From NCBI GenBank assembly GCA_037447655.1, contig JBBHKE010002637.1:126001-190000 (forward strand): a stretch of DNA of 64,000 bases, in the 5' to 3' direction. Each line of letters starts with the position of its first letter. Within the stretch, counting starts at the first letter, position 1. The notes below the pieces were generated by a model, which saw nothing but the letters and a program-made list of their open reading frames with translations, had not been told where the DNA came from and ran no database searches. The position numbers and the translations under genes are program-made. This document shows positions 46,517 through 58,225 of this stretch, in pieces. This DNA comes from Zygnema cylindricum. Its lineage: Eukaryota > Streptophyta > Zygnematophyceae > Zygnematales > Zygnemataceae.

Positions 46517-47466
46517 ATGGACTTTGAGGAGATACAAGAAGCGGAACAAGAACTGGTTTCCATGGAAAAGGAAGCCGATAAGAGAGTGAGAAGAAATCCA
46601 AGACTTCCATCGATTCTAGCTTCAGAGTTTGAGGAAGGAAGGAGGAACAGCAAAAGATTACAGCAAAAACAAGCCGCTCATAAGGTAACTAAGCTATCTC
46701 ACCCTGAAGAGCCTCAATCTTACTCGGAGGAAGTGAATAGTCCAGAGAAAGAAAGATGGATTAGAGCCATAAATGATGAGATGGCTTCTATCATGGAAGC
46801 ATATACTTGGGAACTAGCGGATTGTCCTCCAGACAGAAAAACCTATTGGGTGTAAATGGGTATTTAAACTAAAGTTGAACCCAGATAATACCATTGAGAG
46901 ATATAAGGCTGCATTGGTAGCAAAGGGGTTCACCCAAAAGGAGGGGATTGACTATGAGGAGACCTTTGCTCCAGTTGTTTGGTTCCCATCAGTAAGGATT
47001 CTCCTCGGTCTGGCAGCACCGGAAGACATGGAAATACACCAGATGGACATTAAGACTGCTTTTCTTAATGGTGAGTTAGAGGAAGAAATTTTCATGAGAT
47101 AACCCGTGGGGTTGTGGAAGAAGGAGAAGAGAGCAAAGTCTGCAGGCTCATAAAGTCCTTATATAAACTATAGCAGGCTCCCCAACAATGGAATAAGAAA
47201 CAAGATTAGTTCTTACCGGTCTGGGATATATCCGTATAAGCTCTGACCATTCTATCTATATGTTTGAAGATGAGAATGGTGTCATTTTTATTGCAATTTA
47301 TGTGGATGATTTGCTTGTGTTGAGTAAATCTTTGGAAAAGATCAATAAGTTAAAAACAGAACTTAGAAGCAGATTTGATATGAAGGATTTAGGGGAGGCA
47401 AAATATATTTTGGGGATTCAGATGGAGAGAGATAGGGGGAAGGAGATTATCAGACTTACTCAGTAA
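46517..47466 (+). pseudogene. Element B reverse transcriptase
   Basis: Copia RT in at least three broken pieces: EMASIMEAYTWELADCPPD, then NPDNTIERYKAALVAKG and MDIKTAFLNGELEE, then FIAIYVDDLLVLSKS with the YVDD active site, ending ILGIQMERDRGK. Stops and frameshifts separate them. Confidence 0.85.
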
Positions 47467-47481
47467 TAAACAATAGGTAAT

Positions 47482-48020
47482 ATGCTTGAGAAATTCCAGA
47501 TGGAAAATGCTAACAGTTGTACCACTCTCATGGACTTGAAAAAAGTAAGTGATGGGAGTGTAGAAGGAGGAGTGATGATCTTAAATGATCAGATGAATCC
47601 AAATGAGAGAGAGTTTATGAAGTCTATCCCTTATAGACAGGTTGTAGGAAGTTTAATCTATTTTATGAATTGTACCAGGCCGGACATAGCGGCAGCAGTT
47701 GGAGTACTCAGTAGGAGTCTTAATAATCCTACGAAGAGAGACTGGGAGGCAACCAAGAGAGTCATGAGATATCTGGTGAGAACTAGAGAGTTATGGTAAC
47801 ATTTGGGAGGGGAGCACACGGACATCACTACTTGGAGTGACGCCAATTATGGGGACGCATCTATGAGACGATGCACTTCTAGGTATGTTGGGGACTAAGC
47901 AACAAAAGATGGTTGCTCAGTCCACTATGGAGGCTCAGTACATGGCCTCTTGTTTTGCTGTGAAAGAGTTGATGTGGGTCAAGTCCTTGCTGCAAGAACT
48001 GGGGTATATGAAGTAGGGAG
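47482..48020 (+). pseudogene. Element B RNase H, C-terminally truncated
   Basis: MLEKFQMENANSCTTLMDLK and RPDIAAAVGVLSRSL match the connection and RNase H region. The frame is broken. The sequence stops at ELGYMK next to the LTR, about 65 codons earlier than in element A. Confidence 0.75.
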
Positions 48021-48805
48021 TGTGTTGAAATTTATGTATTTTCTAGGTCTCTATTGGAAAAGTAAATAGAGTAAGTCAGCAAAGGCAACCTGCTTCTCGC
48101 TAAACTCTCTCTGGTCCCCATACTAGTTATAGTCACTGAAGACGAGAGAGAGAGCTAGAGCCATGGTTGTCTAAAGAGGATAGGCTAATTCGTAGTTTGT
48201 ACCAAAATTGATATGCACGATCCTAGATTTGATCCTGGTACCTACCTCCTATAACAGACGTTAGCTTTAGCCTATAGCTTAGAGTCAAAAATGGCATATG
48301 TAGGGTACAACAGGCATTTATAAATGTACAAGAAGAGAATACTAACTAAATAAATAAATAACCAAAATATGCCCTTTACCAAATTTGAACCATGGTCTAT
48401 GGTTATATTTGTAGAGGTATGCCTTATCCAACAAGGCGTTGACGAAACGATACACGTTACGGGTTTCAAAAATATATAAACGTTAACGCAACAACTAATT
48501 AACGGCAGACTAACGAAAAGGAGCAATGCATGCTTGTACGCGAATCTGAACCGTGTAAAATATGTTTTGATCGGACGGCCGCCATTGTAGCCGCCACGCG
48601 AAGTGAGCTTTTGGCTGCATTTGGAGATAGCGTCACGCAGTGCCACGTGGCGCTACATTATTTGATACGGGAGAAGATGGGAGGAGGAACCATGGCTCCC
48701 GATTTCACAGGTGTCACCTTGAAGACCATGTCGTACAATGGCCGTACAATAAGTACATCTCCTATTGTACCTTCTTGTACTATATAGTGTTCCTATTGGA
48801 CTATA
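48021..48805 (+). repeat. 3' LTR of element B, 3' end missing
   Basis: Starts TGTTGAAATTT and contains a G-box core (48644-48649). It breaks off near 48806 where LTR sequence in the opposite orientation begins. It differs greatly from the 5' LTR in its middle, resembling the second LTR type. Confidence 0.6.
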
Positions 48806-49122
48806 GAAATCAAACCCTGTGTATCCTTATCGACTACTACGACAGACTGGTAAGAGCTGACGGCTAAGCCTCGCTCGGCCGGTCGAAGGTTCGAGTCCTA
48901 CCGGACTCAACCTTTTTGTTGAGAGTGACTTAGGTCACTCTTTAGTCCTGCCTATGGAGCTGAGGTAGCCATGGCTCCACTGCCCTCTCTCTCCTTCAGT
49001 GACTACAACTAGTATAGGGGCTAGAGAGAGAAGGTGGAGGCAGGCTGCCTGTGCTTTTTCTTTTTGCTAATTTAACTAATTAAACCTAGAAAATACCTCC
49101 CCTAAATCTAGTGATTTAAACA
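48806..49122 (-). repeat. LTR fragment in minus orientation (probable start of the element A 5' LTR)
   Basis: On the minus strand begins TGTTTAAATCACTAG, as does the LTR at 33513, and runs about 317 bp. It includes tRNA-like boxes on the plus strand (A-like 48848-48863, B box GGTTCGAGTCC 48888-48898). Confidence 0.55.
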
Positions 49123-49633
49123 CCCATGACACGCTGTGTCATTGCTACGCGTGACGTCATTTTTATTGAAGACCCGCTAAGGGTAACCCTCCATCAGGCG
49201 GCTACAGTAATCATATGGAAACGTTTACTGGCAGTAATACTTCGTTCACTCCTCCATCAGGTCGTGTCTGCAATGGAATTTATCGCGTACGTGCTTTCTT
49301 TCGATTGGACGCTTGTAGAGCCATGTTTTGACGACGAGCAGTCAAATATTCCAAAAGCACAATATCTGGACTTGTATCCGTACATCCAATCGCAAAATTA
49401 AATTACGTGAATGTACAATTTGTACGTTCGTGCTTTGTATTTTTTGTAGCTGTTTTGTCGTTCGTGTTTCGTCGTGGCGCCATAAATTCCGGATGTCAGA
49501 GGATCGTGGAGGAGGCGTCACGACACATTCTTCAACAAATATTTTTTTTTGTGGTTTTCGTTGGATTTGATTCCCGCTTGTCCCAAGGCGGGGGGGCCCG
49601 TACGTCACCTTTCCTCGCGGAAACATTTTACAC

Positions 49634-49684
49634 GTCCGGTGATTGATGACTCTCCTCCTGAGGAGAGTAATTAATCACTGGACG
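49634..49684. repeat. Hairpin of about 22-bp arms
   Basis: CCGGTGATTGATGACTCTCC pairs with the complement of GGAGAGTAATTAATCACTGG with three mismatches around a very short loop. It could extrude as a cruciform or be a MITE remnant. Confidence 0.7.
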
Positions 49685-50788
49685 ACGTGACCGCTTGCTT
49701 CAAAAAAAAGTAATCAGATGGTCGACGCTGTCGCCCAGAAGTTTGGAGAATCTTGACGCGCCGACAGTAATCATGTTTAAAAATTATAAAAAATATATCA
49801 GTACGTCTCTGTACGGAAATGAGCTGGATCTGTACGAAAGTACACTTTTTCCAGTCAAGAACCCCACTTTTCGCCTGATGGAGGTTCACACTAAATCGCC
49901 AACTGGCACTGTATCTCATCTTACTTTAAGGCCACTCGCCCTTGGTTTACTCCACAATCTTTGGCAATAAATCTTGTAACACCCCTTTTGTCTCTTATAA
50001 ACAATCCTACGGCCACAATTTCCCGTGGCAGAATTCTATGACGTCGTCATTACAAATTTTGACATATTGTAAAAATCTTCGATAGCGGAATCCGCTTCTT
50101 TAACAAGTGCCCAAATGATAATGACCGGCCAACCAGATGTCCCTTAATTAAACCGGGCAGTTGTACAGTATTTCACCCACGATCAACCTTAACTAATAAA
50201 ATCGTGCCACGTGCACTGGACGATTTGCGCGATTGCTTCTCGAATCTGAAAAAGGAAAGCATCGAAAGGGACAAACATCAAAGGATCAATATTTTTAACT
50301 TTTCAATATTTGAATTGAAACCTACGTGGTACCAACCAAAATGAGCCAACGCAGGTGAGAGAGGATGTTTCCTGAACCCGAATAATGTAAGGAAGACTCT
50401 GCCCTTAGACCCTGCCGTTAAACCCTGCCGGTAAACGTACCGGGTTTAACAAGTCTATTAAAATACTCACGGTCAACGTTAACTTATCCTACATTCTTTT
50501 TGGTTCCGTCGTCTATTTGGGGCGAAACTCCATTGACTCCGTTTTTGTGCCATGTTCCAAATGAATGGCGGATGTACCACGTCGTTTCCGTACGGCCAGA
50601 ATGTACCCCTTAGCGAAAACGGGACAGAGACCGAGCCAATGGGTTTTCAGGGTTACACGCGTACAGCAGCAAATCATTCCCCGGATTTTACGCGTTTATC
50701 CTACTCATTAACTTTAGCAGTTGAATCTCTTCGATTTTTAATCCGAATAAAACAAAACGGTCTACTTGTATGCCAGGAAAACAAATAC

Positions 50789-51010
50789 TCTGGTATCGCA
50801 TTTAGTGTCATTTTTCGTCAATATTTTTTTCGCCACATAAAACATCTTTTATCCGTACAAAAGCGTCAGATTTATGATTGGAAACCGCCAATCGGAAGGC
50901 GAGAACCTTGGCTTTCAATCGAGACCGTCGGATTGAAAAAACGTCTAGTGTGCACAGAGAAAAGTCTGACCAGAAAAACATTAACATTATAAGCGATTCA
51001 AGGTGTATTG
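50789..51010. mobile_element. Foldback MITE, beta family copy 3
   Basis: Shares AAAACATCTTTTATCCGTAC, the AACCGCCAATCGGAAG centre and the AGCGATTCAAGGTGTA end with the copies at 4292 and 13169. Confidence 0.65.
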
Positions 51011-51139
51011 TCCCCTCGGAAAAACCAAAAAAAAAAAGTATTTATAGCGTTCCATCCGACGTATTTTTCACAACTTTCTATTTTAGATCCACTGACGACA
51101 ATCTGCAAATTTGTTTTTTTCTCGTTCCTTGAAGGAGCC

Positions 51140-51235
51140 ATGGCGAACTTCATTCAGTCTCTTCTTTTCTCTTTCGTCTTGGCCAATGCCTGCTTGACTT
51201 TGCACGTGTGGAGTGTGCACGGCCAAGATAATTAA
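51140..51235 (+). CDS. Possible short secreted peptide or first exon
   Basis: 31 codons in a good initiation context (GGAGCCATGGCG). The product is a hydrophobic signal-peptide-like segment (FIQSLLFSFVLANACLTL) ending HGQDN. It could be the first exon of a secreted protein, but I found no convincing downstream exon. It may be chance. Confidence 0.2.
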   Translation: MANFIQSLLFSFVLANACLTLHVWSVHGQDN

Positions 51236-53619
51236 CGTTTATTATTTTTAGTCAAAGAGGACCTGAATCTATTTTGTTTTGAGCTTTGACCGTGAGGGCT
51301 CAGGGATCTAGTGCCAAAATATTTCATTCCGCAATTAGAAATACGCTTTTTTTACAAATCCATATAACATCTCTTACCGCTTTTTCTACCGGCTGTTTTT
51401 TACTTCTTACGACCGTTTCTCGGATTTCTAATTTAATTTCTCTTTCTTGTTTTGTCCGCGTTTTTCCTTTTGGGTTCGAATGCCGATTTCTGACTGTTCG
51501 GGACAATTAGCGCCGGATTTCTCGGTTACAGTTGTGACGCAACCGTCAAAGTTGGCAGCGTAGCCGTCGCTTTTGACAGCTTCTCTGACAGCGCCGGCGA
51601 GCTTGGAAACCGAAACGTGGCGCTCCGTACGGATTTCTGCCCTAGACCACTCGGATCGAGAGCTTCAAAAGTTCTCAATTCGTTTAGTAGAACCCTAAGT
51701 GGATGGATCGACTACAACAGAAAGTCGAGCACATGGAGCGTGTATCTCAGTGCAGGTGTTATTAAACCCGCCATTCACGTCATGACGTACCAAAAAGCGC
51801 TTTGTGAACTTTTGAGGCCCAAGGGTTGCCCTGCATGCAGTAATGTGACGTCAGCGTATCCCGGATTTACTCGAGCCACGGGTGAAGCTTATTCCGCTCA
51901 CGACATTCGATCCTGGCGCTTCAGCAGCTATTGGTCAGGTATGCCAGAAGGAGAGTTTTTACATGGATGAATTCTTACATTCACCTTATTGTCATTTTTT
52001 ACGGATACAGCTTTTTCTTATAATGACGTTATTTGTAGATTTGCATGCATATATTCACTTTGTAATCATCTTATTTTTCTTGAGATGCGTGTATATTCTC
52101 TTCATTTTAGTTCTTAATTGCACACATGCTCTTTATATATTTTTTTTACATTGTTTGCCTTATTTTCATTTTAATAATGTGCTTACCTTTTTTTGAGGTA
52201 AAACCTATGTTTGCCATTTTTATGAATGTAAGCACTTATAATCATACGGTATGCTAGTCTTGCTAAATGTGCAGTCCAAGAAAATGCGTTGGTTGGTCAT
52301 CTATGTTATTGTTGCCACGTGCAATTGTTCGTGAGGTAGTTTGTTATTGTACTATTTCAAGTATCCCTTTCACACAGATTTCATTGGGTGCACCTGAGAT
52401 CTACTATTTTTTCTTTTGATTGTCGTTATTAATTTACAATGACAAGTTTACAAAATGATGCAAAGATGAGCTTAATCGTGTGCACATTACCTTAAACCGA
52501 AATTCTCACTATCTTCGTTGTATATTTGGATTTTTCATGAAATCAATGGCATCATCGACATGGACAAATGGGAAAACAACCTAAAAAGGTAAAAGAACAG
52601 GCCTTGAATCCGTTGACGTGTGTGGGAATTCGATGTCCCTATTTATTGGATTGGATTTATTGGACGAATCGGGTTAACGCGGATTCGGATCGATTTCGCA
52701 TCCGTACGTTATAGAATATTTAGCGAAAGTACTTTCATGGACATTTTCACAAAAGTACTTCGTATGTTTGTTTCGCGTCACTTTTGTTGTTTTGTTTAGC
52801 ATCTTCAAATGTCATAATTCTTGTTTGGTACGATAATACTTTTGAATTGTCTTAGGACTTTCGTTTGGGTTTTTGTTTTGCAATGTTTTCAGTCATTAAT
52901 TAGCGTGTTCTTGTCTAATCCTTGGACGGTTGGCAGCAATCTAGAGGTTTCTTGGCGGTGCACGTTCACACGTGCTGTACCATGGCTGGTGTGGTATTTA
53001 GGAGACACCATGGCTGTGTAGGACACTCAATTTGAAAGAATACAAGGAGGAATAGAAGAGGGATTGAAGAAAATAAATTGTTATTTCGTTTTTTTGTTGA
53101 ATGTGACAATTTTTCCGACATGTCTTCTCAACGTGCATCCAATGTAATTCAATGTTTTGTGATTTGAATGCTTCCGCTGCTACACTTGGTTGGAACTGAA
53201 CATTGAGCTTGATATCGATCATTTCAATTCATTTGTTGCTTAAAGTTTTTGTGTTCATGTCTATTAGACAAAATATGTAAACCTTTTTTCGGTTTACTTG
53301 AGTAAAAGGACATATAACATTCTCACACACACTAAATGCGTATTTTTGACATTTATGCATAGATGAAAAAGCGTGTATCAAGCCCATACTCGTTTGCATA
53401 ACATGTTTACATTTAAATTCTTTTTCATTAACTTTTCATAATCCTTGAATGTTTTGAAATGTTCCTGAAACTGATTGAATTCACCAGTTCAATCGTAGAG
53501 CTCAAATTTTCGATAAACGTGTCTAACTCGGGAGGAATTTCTTGACATTACTTATAATATGTATTTAACTTACCACAATCCAACAGCTAATATGGGAGGT
53601 AAAATAATCTCTCACATAA

Positions 53620-53830
53620 GTCCAATTGTATCTGTCACAACGTTCTTGAGAAAAAGTGCCTCTTGTAATCTACAAAGGTACAATAATATTGTGAATGTCC
53701 AATTATATTTGGCAAAACGTTCTTGACAAAATGTATTTTCCGTAGTCCTACGAAGACAACAATATTTTGACTGTATTTGGCGAAACGTTCTTGAGAAAAT
53801 GTGTCACCATAATCTTATAAAGTAAATATG
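53620..53830. repeat. Three diverged tandem units of about 75 bp
   Basis: Each contains a variant of CAAAACGTTCTTGAGAAAATG followed by ACGAAGACAACAATATT-like sequence. Confidence 0.75.
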
Positions 53831-54744
53831 GTAAATGCTTGTTTCACGTAAGTCTTCGATGTTCATTCTTCTTGCACCAATTTTGCTGAAGCTCGTGAAT
53901 AATTTACGGAGATAGTGTTGGGATGACAACATTCGTTATGCTTTTCTTTATATATTTAACGTATTTTTTTTTGCAATAACTTGTCCAAACATTACTTGCA
54001 TACTCTTGATACATGAGCAATTACCGACGCCATAGTTAATCATCCTATGTGCTTGGTCAACGTGATAATCTGAACATTTTCTTGCATGTTTTACTTTAAC
54101 TAGCTCTTCTTTTTGTGCTAAAATAAGAAACTCTTTTGTGCTAGATAACAAAGTAAATACTGTGTGAAATATATTGTTTAGATCTTAGACGAATCCCTCA
54201 ACAAAGTTAGTTCCTTTAGCCATAATGTCTATGTTGTTTGCATGTGAATGCTACTCAACTCTAGGGAAATAATGCATCCAATCTATCGAACCGAACTAGT
54301 TTTGCGTATTGACCAATGGAAGAAAGTTTAAAGAAAAAAGTGTATAACTTTTGACAGAAATATACATAGGTAGGAATTGGTTTCATTACCAACGTCGTAT
54401 TACCAGTGGTTTTCATTGCCACAAAGATTCTGTGTCATTTAATGCTTTCTTTAGAGATAAATGAAATTAAAGTGGAAGTTATTGTGAGCCTCAAGTTGAC
54501 AAATCCTGAACAATTGTACCAAACTCCTTTAATAAGGTGTGGGTTTCGAACATTGCTTTAAATACAACTCCCGTCGCAAATTTTTTGAGCAACATTGATA
54601 TTGAAACATTGTCACTCAAGTCTCGTTGACAATTTTTGACAAAAAATATTAATTGTATGTCCTTCAATGTTGCACGGTGGATTGCCTTCTAAATTGCAAT
54701 CCCATAGGAGAAAGGACGTCACTTGTGAATTAAGCCATGTATTG

Positions 54745-54915
54745 CTATTAGTGTTATTGTTTATTTTGCCAAAATACACATCTTTTCTCCGAACCCACAC
54801 ATCCCATTTGTTATTGGAGACTACATTGCTAAACGATTTTAGTGTTATAAGGTTTTTTCACCACTTAAAACATCTTCTCACCATACACACTTGTCGGATT
54901 GTCTTCGAGACCGCC
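54745..54915. mobile_element. Foldback MITE, beta family, rearranged fragment
   Basis: Two left-arm-like segments occur in the same direction (ACATCTTTTCTCCGAACCCAC and ACATCTTCTCACCATACACAC). The minisatellite begins directly after it. Confidence 0.5.
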
Positions 54916-54937
54916 AATAAGAAGGTGAGATTCTTGT

Positions 54938-56910
54938 TTGCCCAAAATGACCAAATTGCCCAAATTGCCCAATATGCGCAAAATGTCCAAAATTCCCAAA
55001 ATGCCCAAAATGGCCAGAATGCCCAAATTGCATTATCTCCAAACCGCCCAAAATACCCATAATGCTCAAAATATCGAAATTGCCCAAATTGCCCAAATTG
55101 CCCAGATGGCCCAAAATGTTAGAAATACCCAAATTGCCCACATTGCCAAAATAACCAAATTGCCCAAAATGCCCAAAATGCCCAAAATGCTCAAAATGCC
55201 CAAAATGCCCAAAATGCCCAAACTGCCTTAATTTGTCAAATTTACCAAAATACCCGAATGCCCGAATTGCACAAAATACCCAAAATGCCCGAATTGCACA
55301 AAATGCCCAAAATGCCCAAAATGCTCAAAATGACAAAATTGCCTATATTATCCAAATTGCCAAAACTTCATAAATGCCCCAACTGCCCGAAACGCCCAAA
55401 ATCCTAAAATTTCCCAAACAATCCAAAATACCCAAACTGCCCAATTTGCTCAAACTTCCCAAATTGCCCGAATTACCCAAATTGCCCAAACCATCCAAAT
55501 TGCCCAAATTGCCCAAATTACCGAAAATGCCCAAATTGCTCAAAATGCACAAATTGACCAAAATGACCAAAATGCCCAAAATGCCCTAAATGCCCAAAAT
55601 GTCCAAAATGCCCAAAATGCGCAAAATGCTCAAAATGCCCAAAATGCCCAAAATGTCAAAATTACCCAAATTACCCAAACTGCCTTAATTGCTCAAATTG
55701 ACCAAAATACCCAAAATGCCCGAATTGCCCACAATGCCCGAAATGCCCAAATTGCCCAAAATACTCAAAATGCCCTAAATGCCCTAAAGGCCAAAATTGC
55801 CCAAATTGCCCAAATTGCCCAAATTGTCCAAATTGCCCAAATTACCCAAATTACTTAAAATGACCAAAATGACAAAAATGTCCAAACTGCCCAAAATGCC
55901 AAAATTTCGTAAATTGCCCAGATTGCCCAAAATAATCAAAATGCCCAACATGGCAAAATTGTCCAAATTACCCAAAATGCCCGAATTGCCCAAATTACAC
56001 AAAATACCTAAATTGTCCAAAATGCCCAAAATGCCCACAATGCCCAAACTACCCAAAATGCCCAAATTGTAAAAATTGCCCAAAATGCCAAAAAATCCTA
56101 ACAGCCCAAATTTCCCAAAATATCAAAATTGCCGAATTTGCCCAATCTTCCCAAATTTTCCGAATTGCCCAAACTGTCGAAAATGGCCATATGAAGCCAT
56201 ATTTCATAGAATATTTCATAGAATACTCCAAATACCCAAATTGCACAAAATGCCCAAATTCTCCAAAATGCCCAAAGTTCCCAAACGACACAAAATGCCA
56301 AAAATGACCAAATTGGCAAAACTGCACAAAATGCCCAAATATCCAAAAATGCCAAAAACGCCCAAAATTCCCTAAATACCCAAAATGCCTAAAATAACCA
56401 ACCTGCCCAAATTGCCCAAACTTCCCAAATTGCCCTCTATGCCCATAATACCCAAACAGACCAAATTGCCCAAATTGCAAAAACTGCACAAAATGTCCAA
56501 AGTGCCGAAAATGCCCGAAATGCCCAAATTGCCCTAATAGCCCAAATTGCAGAAATTGCCGAAATTGTTCAAAATACCCAAATTGCCTAAACTGCCTATA
56601 TTGCCCAAACTGCCCAAGTTGCCCAAAATACCCAAACTGCCCAAAATGCCCAAAATGCCCAAAATGCTCAAACAGCCCAAACTGCACAACGGCACAAAAT
56701 GAAAAATTGCCCAAATTGCAGAAAGTGCACAAATTACACAAATTGCCCAAAATACCCAAAATGCCCAAACTCCACAAAAATTCAAAATACCCAAAATGCC
56801 GAAACAACAGAAAATGCCTAAAATGCCTGAATTGCCAAAATTCCACAAAATGCCCGAATTGCCCAAATATACCAGAATGCCCGAATTGCCCAAAATGCCC
56901 AAACCTCTAA
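54938..56910. repeat. 2-kb minisatellite with a 9-bp unit
   Basis: About 220 degenerate units of CCCAAAATG and CCCAAATTG, with insertions that shift the frame now and then. Because nine is a multiple of three, long open frames appear on both strands (MPK-type plus, LGN-type minus); I treat these as artefacts. Confidence 0.95.
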
Positions 56911-56982
56911 CCCTCTCCCTCTCCTTCTCCCTCTCCCTCTCTCTCTCCCTCTCTCTCTCTCTCCCTCTCTCTNNNNNNNNNN
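56911..56982. repeat. CT tract and assembly gap
   Basis: A CT run reaches 56972 and is followed by ten N (56973-56982), a typical scaffold-gap placeholder. Sequence on the two sides need not be adjacent. Confidence 0.95.
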
Positions 56983-57882
56983 GATTCTCCAGGCTTCCTG
57001 CTTCGATCGGTTCGATCGGCTTCTATAGCTTCCACGCATCGTGGCACGGGCATCTGCTGCCCCACGCTTCGTGACAAAGAATTCTTCGAGTTTCTTCTAA
57101 CAACATGTGTCTGATGCACGGAAACAGTTCGTTATCCGGGCAATAGCATTCACTGATGGTCCTTTTCCTTCTCAGTACGCTAGAGTCCGTACAAAGTGGA
57201 ATGAAGCCCCGGAACTCCTGGGAGTGTAAATGTGCCGAAGATGCACACGCGCTTGACACTACTAAGCGTATAAACCTACTTACGATAACGGGCCTATTGC
57301 TTGACAAAGGCACGTAGTCTGTGTACAACAATCTTCTTTGAGCTTCTTAAGAAACAGTGCTTCGCACCCCGTCGTCTACGGGCACGGTGCTACGCACCTT
57401 CGATATCTTCGGCTAGCTTGGCTAGCTTCGTCCTTCGGACCTCTTAGCACTTCGCTGCTTTGTATTGCTTTGGTGCGAACAAACTCTTTCATACGCCCGA
57501 AGCTTTGGAAGCGAAAAAGAAGAAGCACGTGCAAAGCACTTCGGCTTCGCCGAAGGTATGAAATCCGGCGGCGAAGCCGCCCGGGCCAAAAAAAAGGTCG
57601 AAGGTATGACGAAGGAGAATACGGCAGTCGCAAAGCCCCCCGGCTAAACCTCGGCTAAACGCGGTGTAAGCGCATTCAAGAAGAACAGCGAGGCGCGACG
57701 AAGGAGCGGAGCACCGCTCCGGCTTAAGGTGCGTAGCACTAAACGCTCTTTCAGACCTTCGTCATACCTTCGTCTTCTTCGCCGGCTTTTTCTTGGAAGT
57801 GCTACGTACCTTTGCCTTCTCCTTCGTGCTTGCGCCACAAGGCGGCGCTTAGCCGGAGCGGAGTAGCATGTAGCATCGTCAT

Positions 57883-58018
57883 ACCTTCGGCCGTCTTTTT
57901 TTTGTAGTCGGGCCGCTGGCGCGGCCTCCGCTGGCGTGGCCGTGCGCTTCTTGCACTCCTCCGGTGGAAGCACGTTGGCGCAAAGCGGCCCGACTACGAA
58001 AAAAAGACGGTCGGAGGT
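57883..58018. repeat. Inverted repeat with 35-bp arms
   Basis: Arms 57883-57917 and 57984-58018 pair with about four mismatches; the inner 14 bases (GTAGTCGGGCCGCT) pair perfectly. The GC-rich loop is itself palindromic (GGCCGCTGGCGC, GCGGCCTCCGC). Confidence 0.85.
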
Positions 58019-58194
58019 ATATAAGACCCTAAAGTGGCCTAAAGCCGGTGGCCTTTGAGCAGGGCTTACTACCGTTCTTCAAACCTTCGGCACACCTGAC
58101 TGCTCCTTCTAGCACGTCATACGCATCGAAGGCGCACTGCGCTTCTGCTCTTGTTGCGCTGCTCTTCTTCTTTTTGTAAACTGTCCGGGCTATA

Positions 58195-58225
58195 CGCCGC
58201 GCCCGAGCTAAGCTCGGGCGCGGCG
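58195..58225. repeat. Perfect 15-bp-arm palindrome
   Basis: CGCCGCGCCCGAGCT, one A, then its exact complement. GC-rich hairpin with a one-base spacer. Confidence 0.95.

Larger units (their letters stand above)
49123..54937. other. 5.8-kb stretch without a supported gene
   Basis: Contains a hairpin, two foldback-MITE copies, a short tandem repeat and one small signal-peptide-like frame, listed separately. The longer open frames, such as 51617-51970 (117 codons), resemble nothing I recognise. Confidence 0.5.

Noticed and set aside
51617-51970. 117-codon open frame as a gene
   Set aside because: No recognisable domain, no splice partners and no supporting context.
54938-57074. Open frames encoding MPK- and LGN-type repeats, up to 265 codons
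   Set aside because: A 9-bp tandem array gives open frames automatically; there is no start context, splice signal or domain.
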